Source: DATEPR01 sp036503065 (GTDB lineage: Bacteria > Actinomycetota > Actinomycetes > Mycobacteriales > Pseudonocardiaceae). Taken from it: a DNA stretch of 6,613 nucleotides. Every line of letters starts with the position of its first letter. Position 1 is the stretch's first letter. The notes below the pieces were generated by a model, which was not told the origin of the DNA, searched no databases, and saw only the letters and a list, made by a program, of their open reading frames with translations. The position numbers and the translations under genes were made by a program. The stretch covers positions 1 to 6,613 of the forward strand of contig DASXXM010000655.1 in NCBI GenBank assembly GCA_036503065.1, read 5' to 3'. Positions 1 through 5,941 of this stretch are shown here, in pieces.

Positions 1-78
1 CTCGATGGTACGGGCCGCGTGCCGGACCGGGACGTGACATCCGGCCTATCCGAACAGTGCCGTCGGTCAGTGAGCCGT

Positions 79-1875
79 TCAGTCGGTGATCTCCAACAAC
101 ACCGTGCCCTGGGTCACCGCGTCGCCCGGCGACACGGCCAGCCCCGACACCGTGCCGCCCTTGTGCGCGGTCACCGGGTTCTCCATCTTCATGGCCTCCA
201 GCACCACGACCAACTCGCCCGCCTCGACCCGCTGCCCGTCGGTGACCGCGACCTTCACGATCGTGCCCTGCATCGGCGCGGCCACCGCGTCACCGGACAC
301 GGTCGTGGCCGACCTGCCGCCGGAGCGCCGCCGCGGCGTCGCCTTCGCGCCGGCCGACGGGCTACCGCCGCCCATGCCGGCCAGGTCGCCGGGCAGCGAC
401 ACCTCGAGACGCCGGCCGCCGACCTCGACCACCACGGTCTGCCTCGGCTGCTCCGCCTCGGTTTCGGCGGCGCCGTCGAACGGCGGGATGGTGTTGTCGA
501 ACTCGGTCTCGATCCACCGCGTGTGCACCGTGAAACCGTGCTCGTCGCCGACGAACGCGGGGTCGCGCACCACGGCGCGGTGGAACGGCAGCACGGTCGC
601 CAAGCCGTCCACGACCATCTCGTCCAGCACCCGCCGGGACCGTTCCAGCGCCTGCGTGCGGTCCGCACCGGTCACGATCACCTTGGCCAGCAACGAGTCG
701 AACGCGCCGCCGACCACACTGCCCGACTCGACACCGGAGTCCACCCGCACGCCGGGACCGGCCGGTGCCACGAACCTGGTCACCGTGCCGGGCGCGGGCA
801 GGAAGTTGCGGCCGGCGTCCTCGCCGTTGATGCGGAACTCGATCGAGTGGCCGCGCGGTGTCGGATCTTCGGTGCACCGCAACGGTTCCCCGGCCGCGAT
901 CCGGAACTGCTCACGGACCAGGTCGATCCCGGCGGTCTCCTCGCTGACCGGGTGCTCGACCTGCAGCCGCGTGTTCACCTCGAGGAACGAGATGGTGCCG
1001 TCCCGGCCGACCAGGTACTCCACCGTGCCGGCGCCGCAGTAGTGGGCTTCGGCACAGATTGCCTTGGCGGACGCGTGGATCGTGGCGCGCTGCTCGTCGG
1101 ACAGGAACGGTGCCGGCGCCTCCTCGACGAGCTTCTGGTGCCGCCGCTGCAACGAGCAGTCCCGGGTGCCGACCACGATCACGTTGCCGTGCTTGTCCGC
1201 CAGGATCTGGGCCTCGACGTGGCGCGGCTGGTCGAGGTAGCGCTCGACGAAGCACTCGCCCCGGCCGAACGCGGCAACGGCCTCGCGCACCGCGGACTCG
1301 AACAGCTCCGGGATCTCCTCGCGGGTCCTGGCCACCTTCAGGCCACGACCACCGCCGCCGAACGCGGCCTTGATCGCCACCGGCAGGCCGTACTCGTCGG
1401 CGAACGCGATCACCTCCGCCGGGCCGGGCACCGGTTCGGACGTGCCGGGCACCAGCGGCGCGCCCGCGCGCATCGCGATGTGCCGGGCCGTCACCTTGTC
1501 GCCGAGGTCACGGATGGCCTGCGGGTCCGGGCCGATCCAGACGAGACCCGCGTCGATCACGGCCTGCGCGAACTCCGCGTTCTCGGACAGGAAGCCGTAC
1601 CCGGGGTGCACCGAGTCGGCGCAGGCCCGCTTCGCCACGTCGAGCAGCTTGTCGACGGCGAGATAGGTGTCCGCCGGCGTCGCGCCGTCCAGTGCGAACG
1701 CCTCGTCGGCCTGCCGCACGAACGGCGCGTCGCGGTCCGGGTCCGCGTAGACGGCGACGCTGGCCAGTCCCGCGTCCCGGCAGGCGCGGATCACCCGGAC
1801 GGCGATCTCACCGCGGTTCGCGACCAGCACCTTGCGCAGCGACACCCGCGGTCCGACAACGGTCGGCTCTGGCAC
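79..1875 (-). CDS. accA3: Acyl-CoA carboxylase alpha chain (biotin carboxylase + biotin carrier)
   Basis: This 598-residue protein carries out the first half-reaction of acyl-CoA carboxylation: ATP-dependent carboxylation of its own biotin, for transfer to acyl-CoA by an AccD beta subunit. Seen: N-terminal biotin carboxylase motif KVLVANRGEIAVRVIRA (15-31), HPGYGFLSEN (90-99), the glycine-rich ATP-grasp loop GGGGRG (173-178), and the catalytic block EVNTRLQVEHP with E299, N301, R303, Q305 and E307. EFRINGED (346-353) carries a conserved arginine. A Gly/Ala/Arg-rich linker (about 500-530) leads to a C-terminal biotinyl domain with EAMKMEN; K563 is the expected biotinylation site. The length matches mycobacterial AccA3 (about 600 aa). 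The GTG start is preceded 5 nt upstream by a perfect AGGAGG. No key residue is missing. It is read divergently from the neighbouring exported-protein gene. The partner beta and epsilon genes lie at the other end of the window. Substrate range cannot be read from the alpha chain. Confidence 0.97.
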   Translation of the reverse strand: MPEPTVVGPRVSLRKVLVANRGEIAVRVIRACRDAGLASVAVYADPDRDAPFVRQADEAFALDGATPADTYLAVDKLLDVAKRACADSVHPGYGFLSENAEFAQAVIDAGLVWIGPDPQAIRDLGDKVTARHIAMRAGAPLVPGTSEPVPGPAEVIAFADEYGLPVAIKAAFGGGGRGLKVARTREEIPELFESAVREAVAAFGRGECFVERYLDQPRHVEAQILADKHGNVIVVGTRDCSLQRRHQKLVEEAPAPFLSDEQRATIHASAKAICAEAHYCGAGTVEYLVGRDGTISFLEVNTRLQVEHPVSEETAGIDLVREQFRIAAGEPLRCTEDPTPRGHSIEFRINGEDAGRNFLPAPGTVTRFVAPAGPGVRVDSGVESGSVVGGAFDSLLAKVIVTGADRTQALERSRRVLDEMVVDGLATVLPFHRAVVRDPAFVGDEHGFTVHTRWIETEFDNTIPPFDGAAETEAEQPRQTVVVEVGGRRLEVSLPGDLAGMGGGSPSAGAKATPRRRSGGRSATTVSGDAVAAPMQGTIVKVAVTDGQRVEAGELVVVLEAMKMENPVTAHKGGTVSGLAVSPGDAVTQGTVLLEITD

Positions 1876-2042
1876 GCCTACCTCCTACCTGACCGACATC
1901 GCGCCGGGGAACGTGCCCGGGAGTTTACGGACCTCGGCACCAGCCCGGGCCGAGAGCAACCTCACGGGCTCCCGGCCGTCTCTTTCATGCAGGGTACGGG
2001 CGTCCGGGTCGGCGCCCGCCCGGCGGAGGGGGAGGTGGGCTC
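1876..2042. promoter_or_regulatory. Divergent intergenic region between accA3 and the exported-protein gene
   Basis: These 167 bp must hold the promoters for both divergent genes unless the genes are read from further away. On the minus strand TAAACT (1922-1927) fits the actinobacterial TANNNT -10 pattern, about 47 nt before the accA3 start, but I see no convincing -35 at 16-18 bp. A 6-bp inverted repeat (CTCGGC 1933-1938, GCCGAG 1949-1954) encloses a GCCCGGGC palindrome (1943-1950). It could be an operator or simply GC-rich chance. On the plus strand only the ribosome binding site (GGAGG, 2031-2035) is clear. Confidence 0.3.
1881..1886 (-). promoter_or_regulatory. Ribosome binding site of accA3
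   Basis: A full AGGAGG on the minus strand lies 5 nt before the GTG codon at 1873-1875. It fixes the GTG start, which would otherwise be ambiguous because no ATG lies nearby in frame. Confidence 0.85.
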
Positions 2043-2789
2043 GTGTCCAGGGGCGGTTCCGGAACACTCACGGTCACGCTCGCGGTGACCGGAGTGGTAC
2101 TGGTGGCGGCCCTGGCCGGCGCGGTGCTGCTGCGGCCACACCCGGTCGACGACCACGCCACGGCCGGCCACAGCCCCAGTATCACCCAGGCCGACCTGCG
2201 GGAACAGTGCGGCAACGGGCCATGCCAACTGCTGTCCACCGCGTCGGCCGGCGACAGCACGGTGCAGCTGCTCGCCGACAACCTCGCCCCGTCCGCCGAC
2301 CAGACCCAGAGCGGCCGGGTGGAGTTTCGCGGCCCCATCGGCACCGCCATGTTCGAGACCAACATCAGCCAGGACGAGGCCGTCCTCACCCACAGTTCGC
2401 TGTCGTGCCTGTCCGGTCCGGTGCCCGCGTGCATCGTGTTCGGCGAGTATTCGCAGGACAACCAGAAGGCGGGCGCGCTCGGCGAGGTGTTCGTCGAGCG
2501 GGGCGGCTACTGGGCGCGGCCCAGCTCCGGCCTCTTCTACTCCAGCGCGGGCTACTTCACCTTGTGGGAGGCGGCCGGGGACACCGCGCCGCAGGTGATC
2601 ACCGTGCAGAACGACTGCGCGACCGGCAAATGCCCCAACCCGTTGGTGTACGTACAGCTGTTCTCGCTCGGCACGGACAGCCCCAAGAGCTGCACCAAGC
2701 CGGTCAGCGCGATCAGCCTGCTGCCCGGCCACGGCACGATCCTGCCGCCCGCCGCCGACCTGCGTGCCTGCCCGCAGTCAGCAGGCTGA
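2043..2789 (+). CDS. Membrane-anchored or exported cysteine-rich protein, unknown function
   Basis: I do not recognise a family for this 248-residue protein. Seen: a short N-terminus, then one hydrophobic segment (about residues 9-30) with no lipobox cysteine, which indicates either an uncleaved anchor or a Sec signal. The rest is polar and should be outside the cell. It has eight cysteines (56, 61, 122, 130, 192, 197, 217, 243), an even number in close pairs (CX4C, CX7C, CX4C), which suggests four disulfides in an extracytoplasmic fold. All cysteines lie after the membrane segment. The GTG start is chosen because GGAGG lies 7 nt upstream and the hydrophobic segment follows directly; the frame has high third-position GC. 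It is divergent from accA3 and its last 12 nt overlap the end of maf tail to tail. No promoter elements could be fixed. The context does not reveal a role; a link to acyl-CoA carboxylase is not implied. Confidence 0.85.
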   Translation: MSRGGSGTLTVTLAVTGVVLVAALAGAVLLRPHPVDDHATAGHSPSITQADLREQCGNGPCQLLSTASAGDSTVQLLADNLAPSADQTQSGRVEFRGPIGTAMFETNISQDEAVLTHSSLSCLSGPVPACIVFGEYSQDNQKAGALGEVFVERGGYWARPSSGLFYSSAGYFTLWEAAGDTAPQVITVQNDCATGKCPNPLVYVQLFSLGTDSPKSCTKPVSAISLLPGHGTILPPAADLRACPQSAG

Positions 2790-3425
2790 CCCGTCGGTGC
2801 GCCACAGGTCGACGACGCTGACGCCGACCTCGGCGAGAAGTTGCCTGGTCAGCGGTAGGCTGATGCCGATCACGCTGGACGGGTCGCCGTCGACTCCCTC
2901 GACGAACCAGCCGCCAAGGCCGTCCAGGGTGAACGCGCCTGCCACCGCGAGCGGTTCGCCGGTGGCCAGATAGGCGGCCAGTTCCCGGTCGCTCGGCCGG
3001 CCGAACCGCACCGTCGTGGTCCGTACCCCGGTCGCACTCGCGGTGACCCGGCCGCCGGTCAGCAGCAGGACGGCGTGCCCGGTCAGCAGGTCGCCCCGCC
3101 CGCCCGCCATCGCCGACCACCGTGCCCGCGCCAACTCGACCGAACCCGGCTTGCCGACGACCTGCGGGCCCTCCGGTCCGGTCATCGACAACATCGAGTC
3201 GCAGCCGACCACCACGGTGTCCGGGTGCTCCCGTGCCACTTCCGCCACCACGGCGGCGGCCTTGGCCGTCGCCAGCGCGGCCACCAGGTCCGCCGGGCTC
3301 GGCTCGGTCAGCCCGGCCGCGACCGCGTCCTCGTCCACACCGGACACCCGGACGAGCGGTTCGACACCGGCCGCCCGCAACACGGACAGCCGGGCGGGGG
3401 ACGCGGAGGCGAGGACGAGGCGCAC
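2778..3425 (-). CDS. maf: Maf-family nucleoside triphosphate pyrophosphatase
   Basis: Maf proteins are cytosolic house-cleaning enzymes that hydrolyse non-canonical or modified NTPs to the monophosphate plus pyrophosphate. Seen in these 215 residues: N-terminal LASASPARLSVLRAAG (5-20), which holds the phosphate-binding S-x-x-R signature; VVGCDSML with D76; VGKP with K92; TGHAVLL with H117; and the C-terminal AGAFTLDGLGG and SSVIGISLPL segments typical of the actinobacterial branch. The length is normal for the family. Which nucleotide it prefers (dTTP/UTP or m7GTP type) was not resolved. The start is GTG, because MRLVLASASP is the usual family N-terminus. The gene begins 15 nt after the pump stop, in the same frame, with only a weak GCGGG upstream. 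It is therefore probably co-transcribed with, and perhaps translationally helped by, the pump gene. Its 3' end overlaps the convergent gene by 12 nt. In mycobacteria maf directly follows accE; here it does not. Confidence 0.95.
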   Translation of the reverse strand: MRLVLASASPARLSVLRAAGVEPLVRVSGVDEDAVAAGLTEPSPADLVAALATAKAAAVVAEVAREHPDTVVVGCDSMLSMTGPEGPQVVGKPGSVELARARWSAMAGGRGDLLTGHAVLLLTGGRVTASATGVRTTTVRFGRPSDRELAAYLATGEPLAVAGAFTLDGLGGWFVEGVDGDPSSVIGISLPLTRQLLAEVGVSVVDLWRTDGSAC

Positions 3426-3440
3426 GGCCCGCAGGTTAAA

Positions 3441-5036
3441 TCAGACGGATTCGGGCACCGACTCCGGTGCCTGGCTCGGCCGGCCGTATTCGGGTCTGGT
3501 CTGGCGGCGCGCGATCGCGATGCACGCCAGCGCGCCAAGGACCAGCACCGCCGCCGGCAGGATCAGGGTGATCCGAGCGGCGTCGGTGAAGCCGTGCTGG
3601 AAGGTGGTCGTACCCAGCGCGCAGATTTGGCGGGACAACGTGCAGCCACCGACACCGCCCGCGCTGGTGGTGACCTTCGTCATACTGTCGACGAACTGCG
3701 ACCGGAGCCCGGCCGGCAGCGTCGCCGCCGACGTGACCGCCGCCGCGTGCATGGACACGGTCAACCTGGCCTGCAGGAACACGCCGATGGCCGCGCTGCC
3801 GAGCACGCCGCCGACCTGCCGTGTGGTGTTGAACACCCCGGACGCCGCGCCCATCATCGGCGGGTCGACCGCGGCGACGGCCAGGTTCGCCAACGGCGAG
3901 AACACACAGCCGATGCCGAGCCCGGCCAACGCGAGCGCCGGCACGAACCGCCACGGGCTGGCGCCGACCTCCGCGATCGCGGCCAGCCACGCCACGCCGC
4001 CGGCCAACGTGGCGAAACCGAACATCGAGACGTACTTGCCGGGCATCCGGTCGGACAGCTTGCCCGCGAACGGCGCCACGATCCCGGACACGAGCGACAT
4101 CGGCAACGTGACCAATCCGGACTGCAACGGACTCAGCCCGAGCACCGACTGCAGATAGATCACGATCGGCAGGAACATCCCGGTGAGCGCGAACCCGATG
4201 CAGACATTGGCCACATTGGCCGCGGAGAACGTCCGGCGGCCGAACAAGGTCAGCGGCAGCAACGGCTCGTCACGGTTGACCCGCTGCCAGATCACGAACG
4301 CGACAAGCAGCAGAACGCCGACCCCGATGATCTCCGGGATTTCGACCGCACCCCAGACCCGGCCCCAGTCGTACTGTTGTCCGTTCTGGACCCCGAACAC
4401 GATCGCCAGCAGCCCCAGGCTGAACAGGACGGTCCCGAGCACGTCGAACTTGTGCCGGTTGCGCGGCTGCGCGCCGGGCACCAGCACGGTGGCCAGCACA
4501 AGGCCGATGACCCCGATCGGCACGTTCACCATGAAGATCCACTGCCAGCCGAAGTTGTCCACCAGCACGCCGCCCAACAGCGGCCCGGTGATCGTGGCGA
4601 CACCGGCCACCGCGCCCCACATGCCCATCGGCGCACCACGCTTGGCAGGCGGAAACAGCGTGGCGATGAAGGCCATGGTCTGCGGACCCATGCAGGCGGC
4701 GCCGAGCCCCTGCACCGCACGCGCCGTGATCAGCAGTTCCGGCGTGCCCGACAGCGCGCACCACAGGGAAGCGGCGGTGAACACGGCGAGCCCGGCCAGG
4801 AACATCGGCTTGCGGCCCAGCCGGTCGCCGAGACGGGCGGTGAGCAGGAGTGGCACCGCGTAGGTCAGCAGGTAGACGCTGTTGACCCAGACGATCTGGT
4901 TCAACGTGGCGTGCAGGCTGCTGCGCAGCATGGCCGGAATCGCCACGTTGACGATCGTGGTGTCCAACATGATCATGAAGAACCCGATGGACAGCGCACC
5001 CATCGCGGCCCACGGATTGACCGGCCGTCTCGTCAT
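3441..5036 (-). CDS. MFS efflux transporter, DHA2 (14-helix, EmrB/QacA) type
   Basis: This 531-residue inner-membrane protein should be a proton-coupled exporter of drugs or lipophilic metabolites. Seen: about 14 hydrophobic segments; LDTTIVNVAIP (24-34), the DHA2 TM1 motif; GDRLGRKP (70-77), motif A of the loop after TM2; RAVQGLGAACMGP (106-118), motif B; and GPLLGGVLVD (151-160), motif C of drug/H+ antiporters. A hydrophilic stretch of about 60 residues (425-485) before the last helix holds C465 and C472 and probably lies outside the cell. The C-terminus is a short polar tail. The ATG overlaps the padR stop by 4 nt (ATGA), and AGGAG lies 8 nt upstream inside padR. The arrangement with a PadR repressor indicates induction by a ligand, perhaps the exported compound. 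The substrate cannot be predicted. The length is normal and no disruption is seen. Confidence 0.93.
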   Translation of the reverse strand: MTRRPVNPWAAMGALSIGFFMIMLDTTIVNVAIPAMLRSSLHATLNQIVWVNSVYLLTYAVPLLLTARLGDRLGRKPMFLAGLAVFTAASLWCALSGTPELLITARAVQGLGAACMGPQTMAFIATLFPPAKRGAPMGMWGAVAGVATITGPLLGGVLVDNFGWQWIFMVNVPIGVIGLVLATVLVPGAQPRNRHKFDVLGTVLFSLGLLAIVFGVQNGQQYDWGRVWGAVEIPEIIGVGVLLLVAFVIWQRVNRDEPLLPLTLFGRRTFSAANVANVCIGFALTGMFLPIVIYLQSVLGLSPLQSGLVTLPMSLVSGIVAPFAGKLSDRMPGKYVSMFGFATLAGGVAWLAAIAEVGASPWRFVPALALAGLGIGCVFSPLANLAVAAVDPPMMGAASGVFNTTRQVGGVLGSAAIGVFLQARLTVSMHAAAVTSAATLPAGLRSQFVDSMTKVTTSAGGVGGCTLSRQICALGTTTFQHGFTDAARITLILPAAVLVLGALACIAIARRQTRPEYGRPSQAPESVPESV

Positions 5037-5704
5037 CCGACGTTCTCCTGATTTCCCTTGTCCACCACGGTGAGCCGAGGTGGCCGGCGTTCTGTGTCCG
5101 GTTTTTCGTTTCGCTTTTCGTTTCGCTTTTCGTGCGGCCAGGTGACCCGCCCGGTCGCGATCCGGTCGATCAACTCGCGGGTGAACTCCAGTTCGGCCTC
5201 CCGCTGCCGCCGCCGGAGTTCGACGTCGGCCCAGTACAGGGGGTGCACGTCGGACTCCGCCAACCGTTTCTCCACCACGTGGTCGGCGGCCAGTTGGGCC
5301 TCGAGAGCGATGGTGCGGCGGCGAAGCTGAACCAGCGCGTCATCGCGGTGGAGTTCGTGCACCATGCCGACAGCCACCGGATACTGCGGGTACTCGGTGG
5401 CCGGCTCGGCGATCATGGCCCGCAGCCGCTCGGCAAACGCGTCCTGACCGGCTTCGGTCATCCGGTAGGTGGTCCGCTCCGGCCGCCGTCCCGCCCGACT
5501 GGTCTCGACAACCTCGATGAGTCCGTCCCGCGCCAGCCGCTCGATGGTGTGGTAGAGCGAGCCCGGCGTCACCTTGATCATCCGCCAGACCTCACGCTCC
5601 TGCATGATCTGGTGAATCTCGTACGGATGACGCGGACACTCGTGCAGACACTCGAGTACGGCGAGCGCCATCGCAGTCAGTGTGCCCCTACTCACACTCC
5701 GCAT
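5033..5704 (-). CDS. PadR-family transcriptional regulator
   Basis: This 223-residue protein is a likely ligand-responsive repressor of itself and the downstream pump. Seen: an N-terminal winged helix (about 8-90) with LTAMALAVLECL (9-20), HPYEI (27-31), the recognition region PGSLYHTIERLARDGLIE (47-64) and the wing ERTTYRMTEAGQ (76-87). A helical, charged C-terminal domain (about 105-185) is of the PadR_2/Vir_act_alpha type used for dimerisation. The last 35 residues form a polar tail with an EKRN repeat, encoded by a 12-bp tandem repeat; this tail is longer than the core family needs. The ATG has AGGAG 6 nt upstream. The stop overlaps the pump start by 4 nt. A perfect inverted repeat centred about 41 bp upstream of the start is the obvious candidate operator. 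Family assignment is firm; repression and autoregulation are inferred from context. Confidence 0.93.
   Translation of the reverse strand: MRSVSRGTLTAMALAVLECLHECPRHPYEIHQIMQEREVWRMIKVTPGSLYHTIERLARDGLIEVVETSRAGRRPERTTYRMTEAGQDAFAERLRAMIAEPATEYPQYPVAVGMVHELHRDDALVQLRRRTIALEAQLAADHVVEKRLAESDVHPLYWADVELRRRQREAELEFTRELIDRIATGRVTWPHEKRNEKRNEKPDTERRPPRLTVVDKGNQENVG
5103..5133. repeat. 12-bp tandem repeat inside the padR 3' end
   Basis: The unit TTTTCGTTTCGC (plus-strand reading) occurs at 5103-5114 and 5115-5126, followed by the first 7 bases of a third copy (5127-5133). On the coding strand each unit gives four residues, so gain or loss of units keeps the frame and lengthens or shortens the Lys/Glu/Arg/Asn tail of the regulator. 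It is AT-rich compared with the surrounding gene. Confidence 0.85.
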
Positions 5705-5731
5705 CGATCACTCCTGTCGGATCGTTCTGGC

Positions 5732-5759
5732 GCCGTATATTCCACCCGGAATATACGGC
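5732..5759. promoter_or_regulatory. Perfect 12-bp inverted repeat, probable PadR operator
   Basis: GCCGTATATTCC (5732-5743) and its exact reverse complement (5748-5759) are separated by ACCC. The site begins 28 bp upstream of the padR ATG. It is the only long AT-containing perfect dyad near the gene. PadR dimers bind such dyads, commonly over the promoter of their own operon. The TATATT and TATA elements inside the arms could also be the -10 region, so bound repressor would block transcription. Binding is inferred from position and symmetry. Confidence 0.7.
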
Positions 5760-5778
5760 ATGGGAGTCCGAGGTGGAA
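5750..5778 (-). promoter_or_regulatory. Candidate promoter of the padR-pump operon
   Basis: On the minus strand TATATT (5750-5755) is a good -10 hexamer within the dyad. TTCCAC (5773-5778), 17 bp further upstream, is only a weak -35. Transcription would begin near 5742, giving a leader of about 38 nt that carries the AGGAG site at 5711-5715. The overlap with the dyad supports it; the poor -35 counts against it. Confidence 0.35.
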
Positions 5779-5833
5779 CGGGTACTACGCTCGCCGCGCC
5801 GTCCAGGCACACATCTCTGACGATCGCCCTGAG

Positions 5834-5842
5834 CTGTCCACA
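5834..5842 (+). promoter_or_regulatory. DnaA-box-like nonamer 1
   Basis: CTGTCCACA differs at one base from the actinobacterial DnaA box TTGTCCACA. It lies 19 bp (about two helical turns) from a second box in the same orientation. A 7-bp inverted repeat (GAGCTGT 5831-5837, ACAGCTC 5859-5865) brackets the pair. DnaA binding is inferred. Confidence 0.5.
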
Positions 5843-5852
5843 GGTTCGCCGG

Positions 5853-5861
5853 TTATCCACA
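5853..5861 (+). promoter_or_regulatory. DnaA-box nonamer 2 (perfect TTATCCACA)
   Basis: TTATCCACA is an exact match to the classical DnaA box. With nonamer 1 it forms a two-box direct array about 130-170 bp upstream of padR. No dnaA or dnaN gene and no AT-rich unwinding region is present, so this is not the chromosomal origin as seen in this window. A titration or regulatory site, or chance, remain the options. Confidence 0.55.
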
Positions 5862-5865
5862 GCTC

Positions 5866-5890
5866 GCCCCCTGAATGCCCCATTCGGGGC
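5866..5890. repeat. GAATG hairpin with bulge
   Basis: GCCCC-CT-GAATG (5866-5877) pairs with CATTCGGGGC (5881-5890) across a CCC loop, giving a 10-bp stem with a 2-nt bulge. It sits directly beside the DnaA-box pair and 18 bp from the terminator. No run of T follows on either strand, so a terminator role is unlikely. Its compact form suits a dispersed intergenic palindrome. Confidence 0.5.
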
Positions 5891-5907
5891 TTGACAGGCA
5901 TAGGGTG

Positions 5908-5924
5908 AAAAAGGGCCGTAGCCC
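5908..5924 (-). terminator. Intrinsic terminator with UACG tetraloop
   Basis: Read on the minus strand: GGGC, loop TACG, GCCC, then TTTTT. The loop closed by C-G belongs to the very stable UNCG class, and two further G-U pairs can extend the stem into the T run. The perfect stem is only 4 bp, but the loop type and five Ts in a row are rare in DNA of this GC content. It would end minus-strand transcripts coming from accD-accE or from a small RNA starting within 5940-6178, and would insulate padR from them. Confidence 0.6.
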
Positions 5925-5941
5925 CCGAGGTTGGGCGGGGG
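5922..5941. repeat. Alternative hairpin competing with the terminator
   Basis: CCCCCG (5922-5927) and CGGGGG (5936-5941) form a perfect 6-bp stem with an 8-nt loop. On the minus strand its 3' arm uses the same G residues as the 5' arm of the UACG terminator, so the two hairpins exclude each other. On the plus strand it is followed by a T-rich TCTGTCTTTCT, a weaker terminator-like arrangement in that direction. Confidence 0.55.

Noticed and set aside
21..45. 6-bp inverted repeat GCCGGA/TCCGGC downstream of accA3 as a terminator
   Set aside because: The loop is 13 nt, the stem is short and no T run follows; chance is likely in DNA this GC-rich. Otherwise nothing is seen in 1-78.
19..2088. 689-codon open frame on the plus strand
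   Set aside because: It is antisense to accA3; long open shadows are normal opposite GC-rich genes. The protein is Arg/His-rich with no family motif.
3075..5051. 658-codon open frame on the plus strand, and a 380-codon frame at 3016-4158
   Set aside because: Both are antisense to maf and the efflux pump, with low-complexity His/Arg/Gln or Thr/Pro composition and no recognisable domain.
5831..5890. Chromosomal or plasmid origin of replication
   Set aside because: There are only two DnaA-like boxes, no AT-rich unwinding region, no iterons and no replication gene nearby.
5891..5896. Perfect TTGACA on the plus strand
   Set aside because: No -10 element lies 16-18 bp downstream (the sequence there is GGCCGT) and no plus-strand gene follows.
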